Part shown: positions 35,546-44,236 of the stretch, piece by piece
Numbering within the stretch: the stretch's first letter is position 1
Layout: each line of letters starts with the position of its first letter
Assembly: GCA_014860665.1 (NCBI GenBank)
Contig: JACZJI010000047.1
Location: 1 to 64,000, forward strand
DNA length: 64,000 nt
Direction: 5' to 3'
Source: Bacteroidales bacterium
Lineage (GTDB): Bacteria > Bacteroidota > Bacteroidia > Bacteroidales > F082
The notes under the pieces: model-generated
What the model was told of the DNA's origin: nothing
Seen by the model: the letters and a program-made list of their open reading frames with translations, nothing else
The model's database searches: none
Program-made: the position numbers and the translations under genes

Positions 35546-36895
35546 ATGTCTGAAAAATGGGTTATTAAAGGTGCAACAATTGTAAATGAAGGAAAATCTT
35601 TTGTTGGTGATGTTTACCTGAATAACCGGATCATTGAGAGAATTGAGGAGAAAGTTGGTTCAAGGCCGGTTTCTGATGGATATAAGGTTATAAATGCCGA
35701 GGGACTATATTTGTTTCCAGGTGTAATTGATGATCAGGTTCATTTCAGGGAACCCGGATTAGAATATAAAGCCGAGATTTATACTGAAAGTAAGGCTGCT
35801 GTTGCCGGAGGTGTTACCAGTTTTATGGAAATGCCCAATACCAATCCTCCCGCACTTACTCAGGAACTGTTAGAAGATAAGTATGAGTTGGCAAAAGAGA
35901 AGTCTCTTGCCAACTTTTCTTTTTATATGGGAGCCTCGAATTATAATCTTGATGAGGTGCTCAAAACCGATCCCGCAAAGGTTTGCGGACTTAAAGTTTT
36001 CATGGGTTCTTCTACAGGCGACATGCTTGTAGATGATGAGATGGTACTGGAACAAATCTTTTCAAAAGTTCACATGCTTATCGCAACCCATTGCGAAGAT
36101 GAGCAGACTGTCAGGTCAAATAATGAAGCCTTTTATAAAAAGTTCGGGTTAGAAGGAACAGCAGTTTTGCATCCACAAATCAGAACTGCTGAAGCTTGTT
36201 ATCTTTCCTCATCTAAGGCGGTTCGACTTGCGAGGAAATACGGAGCAAGGTTGCATGTATTGCATCTATCAACTGCTCAGGAAATGGAGCTCTTTGATGA
36301 TAATATTCCTCTGACCGAAAAGAAAATAACTGCAGAGGTTTGTGTGCACCACCTGTGGTTCTCTGACGAGGATTATGAGCAAAAAGGAAATTTCATCAAA
36401 TGGAACCCTGCAATCAAGGCAAAATCGGACCGGGAATCTTTGTGGGCGTCTTTGTTGAGTGGGAAATTGGATGTCATAGCCACGGATCATGCTCCTCACA
36501 CGTTGGAGGAGAAGGAGAGGCCTTATTTTAAAGCTCCGTCAGGAGGACCTTTAGTACAACACTCTTTGGTGATTATGATGGAATTTGTGAGACAAGGGAA
36601 GCTTTCCATGGAACAGGTGGTTGAAAAAATGTGTCACAACCCGGCCATTCTTTTCGACGTGAAAAAAAGAGGCTTTATCCGCGAAGGTTACTTTGCTGAT
36701 TTGGTTTTGGTTGATGTGAACAGGCCGTGGAAGGTGAAAAAGGACAACCTTTATTACAAATGTGGGTGGTCTCCTTTTGAAGGAACGGTGTTTAATTCTC
36801 AGGTTTTGAAGACTTTTGTAAATGGTAGCCTGGTATATGACAAGGGTAAATTTTATGAAGATGTAAAGGGGGAACGACTTGAGTTTAACCGTTAA
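35546..36895 (+). CDS. pyrC: Dihydroorotase
   Basis: The 449-aa protein catalyses ring closure of carbamoyl-aspartate in pyrimidine synthesis. Core features of class I dihydroorotase are present: GLYLFPGVIDDQVHFREPG (with H66 and R68), CGLKVFMGSS (the candidate carboxylated Lys), ATHCEDE, LHVLHLST and the catalytic VIATDHAPHT. One usual metal ligand differs: the first His of HxH is Gln (Q64, in DDQVH). I recall this Q in other Bacteroidota, so it is likely lineage-typical, but it merits checking. It ends the rightward series, and no other pyr gene is near. Confidence 0.9.
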   Translation: MSEKWVIKGATIVNEGKSFVGDVYLNNRIIERIEEKVGSRPVSDGYKVINAEGLYLFPGVIDDQVHFREPGLEYKAEIYTESKAAVAGGVTSFMEMPNTNPPALTQELLEDKYELAKEKSLANFSFYMGASNYNLDEVLKTDPAKVCGLKVFMGSSTGDMLVDDEMVLEQIFSKVHMLIATHCEDEQTVRSNNEAFYKKFGLEGTAVLHPQIRTAEACYLSSSKAVRLARKYGARLHVLHLSTAQEMELFDDNIPLTEKKITAEVCVHHLWFSDEDYEQKGNFIKWNPAIKAKSDRESLWASLLSGKLDVIATDHAPHTLEEKERPYFKAPSGGPLVQHSLVIMMEFVRQGKLSMEQVVEKMCHNPAILFDVKKRGFIREGYFADLVLVDVNRPWKVKKDNLYYKCGWSPFEGTVFNSQVLKTFVNGSLVYDKGKFYEDVKGERLEFNR

Positions 36896-37120
36896 GAATA
36901 CATCCGGGAATAAATAATCTTTCTTTTTTAATATTTCCTTATTTCTAACATAGATTGAGATCTTTACAAAACTGTTGTTTTGTCGCCCTGAGTTAATCGA
37001 AGCTTGCCTGCTGGCAGGGGTCTCCTAAATAGCTGAATGTCTGAAGTAATAGATTCTTGACTTCGTTACCAATAATAGCAACGTGTAAAATTGCCGTATA
37101 TTAGAACATAATCCTAAAAC

Positions 37121-37177
37121 GTGCGTCATTGCGCGGAGCTCTGTGAAGCCATCTGGACCGAGCGACAAAGCAATTTC
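37121..37177 (+). repeat. Short dispersed repeat, copy 1
   Basis: Starts GTGCGTCATTG and ends AAAGCAATTTC. Copy 2 at 37831-37872 shares both ends in inverted orientation. The type resembles the common intergenic repeats with TCATTGCG and AAGCAAT ends seen in many bacteria. Confidence 0.5.
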
Positions 37178-37619
37178 TTTTTTATTCCTGTTAACCTAAG
37201 TTCGATATAAGCAAAGGATTAAAAAATAACAAGTTGAGATATAACCAGAATCGTTTTGTATTGAATTCTTGTTTTTTTTACCATAAAAGAGCGGGCCAAA
37301 GGACCATAGCTCTCTTTTGATAAGAAGTTATTAAAACTCCTGTGCCCGGAGTGTTCAATCTGACAAATGGTTTCTATTATAGAAAATTGCGAAGTGTAAT
37401 GTTGTCATACAGGGTATTTATCTGATTTCCCATATAGTTTCGAATTCCTGTGATGCGTTGAATTCCATCAATAGACAGGTTTTCAAATAATTTTTGGAAC
37501 CCGATCTCTTATCAACCAATAATTTTCCTGCAACTTTTTGATATTCCCCTCTGGTTATTAGAATTTGCACCTATTTTCATAGGATTCTGCTCTTAAGAAG
37601 GGCCATAGTAAAGCTATGA

Positions 37620-37687
37620 TTAAACCGAGGTTTAGCCGAGGTTCCTTCGAAGTTCCTTCGAATAAAAACGAATGAACCTCGGTTTAA
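37620..37687. repeat. 13-bp inverted repeat with 42-bp spacer
   Basis: TTAAACCGAGGTT at 37620-37632 pairs with AACCTCGGTTTAA at 37675-37687. The spacer contains two copies of a TTCCTTCGAA-like word. Function unknown. Confidence 0.55.
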
Positions 37688-37830
37688 CTTTGCCTTAAAT
37701 ATTGCCTTACTATATCTTTGCTAAGGACAGGAAGCCTGACTGACAGCAGTCAGGTGGACTTATCCTTATAGAAGTGATGAGTAAAAAAAATTAATTTTAA
37801 ATCGAATTCAGGTTATTATTGTCTATTTCT

Positions 37831-37872
37831 GAGATTGCTTCTTCCTCGTACCTAGTCATCTCAATGACGCAC
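37831..37872 (-). repeat. Short dispersed repeat, copy 2 (inverted)
   Basis: On the minus strand it begins GTGCGTCATTG and ends AAGCAATCTC, the same ends as copy 1. Confidence 0.5.
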
Positions 37873-38364
37873 TTTTATATAGAGCTTTCATAATAGCAGT
37901 TGCCTGCCATCAATTCTTCCAATATAATTTCCTGGAAGCCTTCAACTGCGTCGGCAACATATGCCTTACTCATGGCAGTCCTTCCACATGGTGTGCTGGC
38001 AATTTGTCGGAAATTAACCTGTTTCCTGCCCGAGATTCTACCACAATACATGTATTTTCCCACGTCTTGCACCAGGCTGGCTCACCAAAACCGGAACAAT
38101 TTTAATCATCTGCTTTGACTTTATATTTCTCTTTCTTATGAGTCGGAGATGGTTTAAGTGTTAAAAATCAAAGAGATAAACATACTTTTCAAATTTAACG
38201 TGCGTCAAATTATTTTTCAAGCTGCATTAAAATTAATTTTCACGCGCATCATTTTTCAAACTCATGAGCATGAGTTAGGAAAATCCTGCTTAGAAGGATT
38301 GAAAATTGTGCCTGTGAAACCAGATTTCCCACCCTATGGGGTCAGTGCTTCAGTACTCAGATTA

Positions 38365-41016
38365 TTACTTCTTTTCTACCCACACCGACTCTATATCAAA
38401 ACCATATTTTTGCTGAGTCATATCGGTTGCCTTTGCCGGGCCCATTATAAATTGTACACTCTGCAAATTCTTAAGATTTATTGGTTTATTCTCATCATCT
38501 TTAAACCAATAAGGGAGGAATCCCGGATAAGGTCTTGGCAGAAGCAACATGGAGTCGGGTTGAAAGGCAAAAATCGGAATTTTATAATCCTTGAATTCCT
38601 CGCTCAACTGGATATTGGCCCGGTAGGATTGACCATTATTTTCCACAAGGATAATACCTAATGATTCCGGTTTTTGACTCTCAGAACAAGCGCGAATTGC
38701 AAGTTCCATATTTGAATTAATTTCATCGACTCTTCCTGATAAGTTATCTCCTACATAGGTTTGGAATCCAATTACATAAGGACGCTTATCCAATTTATCA
38801 GTATTCACTTGAATGGCCATTTCCCCGGGATCTTGAGTCGAAATTAAAGCCCTGTGATATCCTTTGTTCCATGGATTGAAAGAGAAATCGACATTATCTT
38901 TACGGGCATCAAAAAGTAATATGGGAGCATTGCTGCTATAAACCGGGACCTCCCAGTTATCGTTGTGGGCATAATCCCATTCAAAGGGAGAGCCTGCATG
39001 ATCGCCCGGAAAAGTGACGTCCTGTTTGCCGTTTTTTACGACAATCCAGTATCTGAGGAAGCCTGTACGTACCATCTCACCCGGAATTTCAGCAAAATAG
39101 TTGTAAGTGTCCTTTTGCTGCATTTCAATACGCTTAAAGCGGAATCCCCCGCTTACCAGCAACCAGACTTTACTTTCAGGTTGGACTCCTGCAACAATGG
39201 CTGAAATAACAACCGGTTTCTCTGCGGTTACTGATTTATATGGAGTATGTCTGACAATGGGTATTTCCGGAGAAGCTTTTGGAGCAACAAAATCCCCGAT
39301 TTTAATAACGCCCATGCGACTGTTTGCCTTCCAGTTATTATTATTTACGCCTTTTCTGGTCAACAAATAAGTACCCGGAGTTATTTTAAATGAGCCATTT
39401 TGAGCTTCTTCGTTGTAACTGTTTCCCTCATTTAATGCTTTTATCTGAAAGGAAGTCCCCAGATTAGGCAATGAAAGTTGCATCTTGTGATTGGCCCATT
39501 CTATGTATGTGACATATCTTTTGGGAGAAGGACGTTCAAAAGGATCGCGGACGGGAATGGCATCCGGCATTACTTCCAGCCTCCAGATTCCATCCTGAAG
39601 TTGGTCAAGGAAATATGCTCCCCAGCCATGATATTGTACTACTGGTGATGTTCCAAAACCAACAATATGTTTTAGGTCTTTGATTTGGTCAGGTTTGGTA
39701 CTTGTGTTGTTTGTGTAATAAAAGGCTGTATCGGTATTCATTACACTCAGGTTTTGCTTATAACTCACATAGAAGTTGCCGAAGATGGTATCTTCGGGGT
39801 AAGAGCCGTAATTCTTGTACAGCGGGGTATCATGGAAAACTTTTGCAGCAATCAGCATACTGAGGGCTTTGGAAGGCGTATAAGCCAGGTTGAGATAGTG
39901 TGTCTGATAATCGGTGTTGCAATATGCGATGGCGGTAGGAGTGTAGGTAAATTGTGTTGCCCACTGAAATCCTGCAGCCCTGAAACTGCGGGCCATTACT
40001 GGATAGATATAAGAATTTGGTTCATCGGCTGAGCTAAATTCATACACCATTTTGGCTAATTCTTTAAATCTATTATTATTCCTGTAAGGGATAAGGTATT
40101 TGTCAACATAGGGTAAATAGTTGCCTCTTAGTTGATGTCCTCTCACCAGACCGGCCGGATACCACTGGAAACTGGCGCCATCAATCTTTGCTTTCGTCAT
40201 GGCCACGGCATAGGTATCGTTTGCCTGAGAAAGGTTGTAGAAGACTGGTTTTTTCCATCCTGCTGAGCGCACTGCCTCAGCCATAGCATTGATAAATTGA
40301 ATGGTTTGCTTTGTGGTTTTTGCATTGTCTGGCTCATTAAGAATTTCAATGGCTAAAATATCCGGATCGTTTTTGTAAGATAAATGAGTATATGGATTAA
40401 CATGGTTCACAAATTCTTTCAGATAACGTTCCATAACAGGCCAATACTTGGGATTATTTGGGGCTGCGCCTTTTGAGATATAATTGGCAAAACCCTGGGT
40501 TTTGGTAGGGTGCTGGGGATATCCGTTATCATATAAATTCATTGGAGTTAAAATGGCCTTGATGTCATGTTCTTTAAGCTTCCAGAGCAAATAGTCAAGC
40601 AGCCTGGCGTGTTCATTATCCACAAACTGTCCCAGACTATCACTGACCTCAGTGTCCCAAATATGGAGCCGGAATGCGTTAAAACCCAATCGTGACATTT
40701 GGTAGACATCATTGTCGATCTCTTTTTCAGAATTGACTCCCATTTGCTTCATCATCCTGAAATCAAAGGCGAAGGGGAGTGTATAGTTTACGCCGAAAAA
40801 AGAAGGTGCTTTGTGAGTGTCTTTCCACAGAAGAACGCCGGAATGGTCCACATAAAGAATATGCTTTTCATTTGCTTTACTCTGGTAACGTGGAGCTGCA
40901 TTTAGTTTTGTGACTGCAATTGTCACAAATATAGCAATTGTGATAGAAATATTCCTAATTAACAGACCATAACTTCTTTCATGTAGTGAGTATGATGAAT
41001 TGGCTTTTTTGTTCAT
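38365..41016 (-). CDS. Clan GH-A glycoside hydrolase of the PUL, secreted
   Basis: The predicted 883-aa protein (ATG 41016; ATG 41040 or a TTG at 41091 are alternatives) has a hydrophobic segment at about residues 23-40 and AAPRY after it, consistent with a signal peptide. The catalytic part is a cellulase/mannanase-like (beta/alpha)8 barrel of clan GH-A: the acid/base appears as LNEPD (E228), and a candidate nucleophile follows in MVYEFSSADEP (E326), about 98 residues later. Beyond residue 500 lie beta-rich modules. The substrate is unknown; neighbouring SusC/D/E suggest it works on the imported glycan. It is separated from them by two terminator-like hairpins, so its expression may be independent. 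Confidence 0.87.
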   Translation of the reverse strand: MNKKANSSYSLHERSYGLLIRNISITIAIFVTIAVTKLNAAPRYQSKANEKHILYVDHSGVLLWKDTHKAPSFFGVNYTLPFAFDFRMMKQMGVNSEKEIDNDVYQMSRLGFNAFRLHIWDTEVSDSLGQFVDNEHARLLDYLLWKLKEHDIKAILTPMNLYDNGYPQHPTKTQGFANYISKGAAPNNPKYWPVMERYLKEFVNHVNPYTHLSYKNDPDILAIEILNEPDNAKTTKQTIQFINAMAEAVRSAGWKKPVFYNLSQANDTYAVAMTKAKIDGASFQWYPAGLVRGHQLRGNYLPYVDKYLIPYRNNNRFKELAKMVYEFSSADEPNSYIYPVMARSFRAAGFQWATQFTYTPTAIAYCNTDYQTHYLNLAYTPSKALSMLIAAKVFHDTPLYKNYGSYPEDTIFGNFYVSYKQNLSVMNTDTAFYYTNNTSTKPDQIKDLKHIVGFGTSPVVQYHGWGAYFLDQLQDGIWRLEVMPDAIPVRDPFERPSPKRYVTYIEWANHKMQLSLPNLGTSFQIKALNEGNSYNEEAQNGSFKITPGTYLLTRKGVNNNNWKANSRMGVIKIGDFVAPKASPEIPIVRHTPYKSVTAEKPVVISAIVAGVQPESKVWLLVSGGFRFKRIEMQQKDTYNYFAEIPGEMVRTGFLRYWIVVKNGKQDVTFPGDHAGSPFEWDYAHNDNWEVPVYSSNAPILLFDARKDNVDFSFNPWNKGYHRALISTQDPGEMAIQVNTDKLDKRPYVIGFQTYVGDNLSGRVDEINSNMELAIRACSESQKPESLGIILVENNGQSYRANIQLSEEFKDYKIPIFAFQPDSMLLLPRPYPGFLPYWFKDDENKPINLKNLQSVQFIMGPAKATDMTQQKYGFDIESVWVEKK

Positions 41017-41098
41017 TGATTTACGAGTTGATTTAATCATTGAAAAAGTGATAGCTAATACCAATTGTTTAAAATGGAGTACTGTTGTCAATCAATAA

Positions 41099-41140
41099 AA
41101 AACCCGATAAAAGCATGAAATGAATCTTTTACCGGGTTTT
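41099..41140 (-). terminator. Second hairpin, between SusE-like and hydrolase genes
   Basis: A 15-bp stem (AAAACCCGATAAAAG with CTTTTACCGGGTTTT, one G-T wobble) and a 12-nt loop end in T residues on the minus strand. It lies 59-83 bp before the candidate hydrolase ATG codons, so it may terminate or attenuate transcription into that gene. Confidence 0.75.
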
Positions 41141-41246
41141 ATGAGATAAATTACTGTTGCGTTTATTTATGAGGAAAGCTCAATATTCAAATCATAGATT
41201 TTAATTTAACCTTCCTCAAAAGAACTATTCATTAAAAAATTTAATG

Positions 41247-41254
41247 CAAAATTA
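41247..41254 (-). promoter_or_regulatory. Candidate -7 box for the hydrolase gene
   Basis: The minus strand reads TAATTTTG (TAnnTTTG) between the two hairpins. A transcript starting here would carry the 41099-41140 hairpin as a leader. Confidence 0.4.
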
Positions 41255-41271
41255 AGTTGGCAATCATAATG

Positions 41272-41306
41272 AAAAGCAGTTCTGTTGATCCAACAGAACT
41301 GCTTTT
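41272..41306 (-). terminator. Intrinsic terminator after the SusE-like gene
   Basis: A perfect 16-bp stem (AAAAGCAGTTCTGTTG with CAACAGAACTGCTTTT) and a 3-nt loop directly follow the SusE-like stop at 41312. Confidence 0.88.
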
Positions 41307-41311
41307 GCTAT

Positions 41312-42505
41312 TTATTGTTTAATAAAATAGAAACAACCATCAACATCGTTGAACAATATTGTATAGGTGCCAGACATGAATGGAATGTTAGTTCCGCCAT
41401 TTGTACCAAGACCATAAGGCCAGGTACCAGCACCCCAGTTACTGTTCCAGGATCCATCAGCACGGAATTTACATCCACCACTTCCAACAGGAGGAGTAAA
41501 GTCGGTGGTGAATGTGTAAGTTGTATACCAAACATGGTTGTTAGTTCCCAAGGAGGCATCGCAAGGAGTGAGATTTACATCAGTAGCCCAACTATTAAAT
41601 TCACCTATCAAACCCATTGAAGTATAGCTGTTGGAAGGAGCACTTGCAGCAGGTACAATAGAGAGGGAATTTTTAATTGAATTCAGGGTAATGGTGTAAT
41701 ACCCATCAGAAGGTACAGTGAAGTTTTTTGAACCACCGTCTTTGTAAACAGGAGTCAAACCTCCGTCAGAGCTTCCCCATTGATTAGACCAGGTACCCAT
41801 GTCGCTGGCAGCACCACTTACAATTTTAAACCCTCTGCTGGCTTGGAAATACCCAGTATAGGTAAATGTTCCGTCACCGGCATTGTTGTATGCTTTGCCA
41901 GTTACCAGACTTAACGGTATCATAGATGAACCTATTCCGGCTGCTGAATAATTCCAATTTCCATCAGCTAATCCAATAATATACCACATATTAATTTTTG
42001 AAACCAAATCATAAGATTTAAGAGCTGGCAATGGATTAATTTTAATGGTAACAGTATTTGAATAAGTAGTTATCAAATTTGATCCGATAGTCGTCATAAC
42101 ACGAACATCAAAACTTGATTGTACACCAAGAGGAGCATTAAGCACGTCACCAGTGACGGCTAGATATAACTGTGGTATGGTCACAGAAATGGTATCTTTT
42201 GTAGAGGTAGCAATAGTCTGAGCGTTGGCAAAATTATCACCACTGTTATCGATCTGTAAACTGTAAGTCACAGTTGTAGGCTGACCATAATTAGCGGGAG
42301 TTCCAATAAAGGTTTCTGCAACGCCGGTACTATCAAGGTTCAATACATACGCTGCTGAATCTGCATTATAAGCAGCAGTTGCATGACTTGGTTCACTTAA
42401 GACAGGTGCCACAGGATTGGGTGAAATCATCATTTTTGGATCGTTACTACAAGCAGCAAGTAGTGCGATTGCCAAGAGTGGTAAAAATATCTTTATTTTT
42501 TTCAT
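41312..42505 (-). CDS. SusE/SusF-type outer-membrane glycan-binding lipoprotein
   Basis: The 397-aa protein begins with a lipoprotein signal ending in LLAAC (Cys19). An Ig-like SusE N-domain follows (about 35-160; PNPVAPVLSEPS motif), then two repeats with a Trp-rich carbohydrate-binding look (YIIGLADGNWNYS near 175 and GLIGEFNSWATDVNLTPC near 295), each followed by an ITLNS- or ILFND-type strand. This fits SusE/SusF starch-binding-type lipoproteins, which hold glycan at the surface. The ligand is not certain. It follows susD by 86 bp in the same direction, and a strong terminator comes after. Confidence 0.85.
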   Translation of the reverse strand: MKKIKIFLPLLAIALLAACSNDPKMMISPNPVAPVLSEPSHATAAYNADSAAYVLNLDSTGVAETFIGTPANYGQPTTVTYSLQIDNSGDNFANAQTIATSTKDTISVTIPQLYLAVTGDVLNAPLGVQSSFDVRVMTTIGSNLITTYSNTVTIKINPLPALKSYDLVSKINMWYIIGLADGNWNYSAAGIGSSMIPLSLVTGKAYNNAGDGTFTYTGYFQASRGFKIVSGAASDMGTWSNQWGSSDGGLTPVYKDGGSKNFTVPSDGYYTITLNSIKNSLSIVPAASAPSNSYTSMGLIGEFNSWATDVNLTPCDASLGTNNHVWYTTYTFTTDFTPPVGSGGCKFRADGSWNSNWGAGTWPYGLGTNGGTNIPFMSGTYTILFNDVDGCFYFIKQ

Positions 42506-42591
42506 GATTTTTTATTTTTTAATTTCATTACCCGGCCAAGAGTTTGTAATTAAAACAATCACAAACTCTTAGTCGAATAAAAAATTAGTTT

Positions 42592-44226
42592 TTAGTAACC
42601 AGGATTTTGTTTTAAGTTTGGATTAGCACCCATATCTGTAGATGGTATTGGGTAAATATTCCAATGAGAGTCGAACCCGGTTCCATTCTTTACGCCGCCT
42701 TTCCATTGCCACAGATAATTGGCCGAATTGAACATTCCAAAACGGATCAGGTCTGTACGACGGGTTGCTTCTGCAAACAGTTCACGTCCACGTTCTTCCA
42801 AAATAAATGGAAGTGTCAACTGTGATGAGGTAATTTCCAGATCAGTTTTCCCATTACCTTCAGCTCTGTCGCGCAATGCATTAATGTATCCAAGGGCAGT
42901 GTTGAGGTCGCCACCTTGTCCACCACGCAGAACTGCTTCAGCATACATCAGGTAGATATCTCCTAAACGGAAGATTGGGAATGAACCTGTAGCAAAAGAA
43001 GCTGTATTTACATTACCCTGACTGTCGTAGTTAACAAATTTCAACAATGGAGTACCTTGTTCATACAGGGCATTGTCATCAATACTTGGATGATTAAAAT
43101 CCTGGTATAACATCTTATACCTTGAGTCCAGAGTATAATTGTTTTCGCCATTTGTGAATTTTTCTACGAACTGAGGTACGGCTCTGTTTCCTCCCCAGGC
43201 AGCAGGTGCTTTGGTGACGGACTGGTTGTTGTTGTCTACCATACTGCATTCCAGGAACATTAATCCACCCCAGGTTGTCAGGTTGGTTCCGTCATAAATG
43301 TTCGGGAAAATAATTTCCTTTGATTTATAATTATCCGTTGTAAACAGGTTCTGATAAACAGGCTCTAACTGATAACCGGCTGCAATTACTTTGTTGCAAT
43401 ACATTAAAGTGGAATCATAATAAGCAGTGTTATTTGTTCCAAGATAGGTATTGGCATTCAGATAAACGCGAGCCAGCAATGACCATGCTGCAGCCTGATT
43501 GGCATGACCATAAGTTTTTGAATCATATCCAACGGTAGGGGGAATCAAATCAGCCTGGCATGATCTCAGTTCTGAGGTGATATAATCCAAAATCTCTTTT
43601 CCTGTAGCATAAGGAGGCAAAGTAGATGAACCAATAGGACTTTGATCGGTAATAAGTGGTCCGTTACGGAATAAATCTAATACATTATCGTAGCACAACG
43701 CACGTAAGAAGCGGGCTTCTGAACGCATTGTATGTATAGAATCAACCAAAGAAGTCGAACATCCTCGTGCCTGCAGCTGAGCGTCAGTTGTCTGTTGTAA
43801 GAAAGATGTTGCAATAGTAATCTGATAGTACAAACGAGCATAGAAACCATTTAAGAAAACGTCTGTAGGATCCCATGCGATGTTGTGGAAATTCTGAATA
43901 GTAGCATCATTCCAGCAGCACATGGCTTCTTCTGTAGGTAATTCTTCAAGGTTCCATAATGGGCGCAAGTAACCAGCCTGGCTACCGCCATCATATCCGC
44001 TAATATCCAATTGGTTATCACCACCTTGAATACCACCGGTTGAAAAACCGGCATAGATTTTTGCCAGGTATTCAAGATAAGGGGTCGCTGTGTTTTTGAA
44101 CAATATTGCCGAAGTGGAAATATTCTGATCCAGAGGCTTTACGTTCAAATCTTTTGTACACGAGCTAAGATAAAACATAGCTCCTACAACCGCTGAAATT
44201 AAGACTATATATTTTAAACTTTTCAT
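42592..44226 (-). CDS. SusD-like glycan-binding lipoprotein
   Basis: SusD-like proteins sit on the outer membrane and feed glycan to the SusC transporter, forming a lid over it. The 544-aa protein has a lipoprotein signal ending in YLSSC (Cys23) and the family's TPR-like helical body, with motifs typical of RagB/SusD: MRSEARFLRALCYDNVLDLFRNGPLI (about 167-192, of which the ARFLRA core is diagnostic), AWSLLARVYL, and the C-terminal FILEERGRELFAEATRRTDLIRFGMF. It lies 10 bp downstream of susC and upstream of the SusE-like gene. Confidence 0.95.
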   Translation of the reverse strand: MKSLKYIVLISAVVGAMFYLSSCTKDLNVKPLDQNISTSAILFKNTATPYLEYLAKIYAGFSTGGIQGGDNQLDISGYDGGSQAGYLRPLWNLEELPTEEAMCCWNDATIQNFHNIAWDPTDVFLNGFYARLYYQITIATSFLQQTTDAQLQARGCSTSLVDSIHTMRSEARFLRALCYDNVLDLFRNGPLITDQSPIGSSTLPPYATGKEILDYITSELRSCQADLIPPTVGYDSKTYGHANQAAAWSLLARVYLNANTYLGTNNTAYYDSTLMYCNKVIAAGYQLEPVYQNLFTTDNYKSKEIIFPNIYDGTNLTTWGGLMFLECSMVDNNNQSVTKAPAAWGGNRAVPQFVEKFTNGENNYTLDSRYKMLYQDFNHPSIDDNALYEQGTPLLKFVNYDSQGNVNTASFATGSFPIFRLGDIYLMYAEAVLRGGQGGDLNTALGYINALRDRAEGNGKTDLEITSSQLTLPFILEERGRELFAEATRRTDLIRFGMFNSANYLWQWKGGVKNGTGFDSHWNIYPIPSTDMGANPNLKQNPGY

Positions 44227-44236
44227 TGTCGTATTC

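Larger units (their letters stand above)
36896..38364. other. Repeat-rich, apparently decayed intergenic region
   Basis: About 1.47 kb with no convincing gene. Contents: a CCTGC/GCAGG micro-hairpin near 37006-37017; repeat copies at 37121-37177 and 37831-37872 in inverted orientation; a 13-bp inverted repeat (TTAAACCGAGGTT at 37620 with AACCTCGGTTTAA ending 37687); a hairpin CCTGACTG-ACAG-CAGTCAGG (37735-37754); and an imperfect direct repeat of about 25 bp at 38199 and 38242. A stop-interrupted coding-like stretch lies on the minus strand at about 37400-37540. A 65-codon frame at 37875-38072 (minus) has no recognised family and is probably spurious or a remnant. Confidence 0.6.

Noticed and set aside
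37875..38072. Minus-strand frame of 65 codons in the intergenic region
   Set aside because: No recognisable domain or family, no upstream promoter-like box, and it overlaps another spurious frame. A decayed remnant is possible.
38158..38661. Plus-strand frame of 167 codons at the 3' end of the hydrolase gene
   Set aside because: It overlaps the end of the hydrolase gene on the opposite strand, has no family resemblance, and starts in the repeat-rich region.
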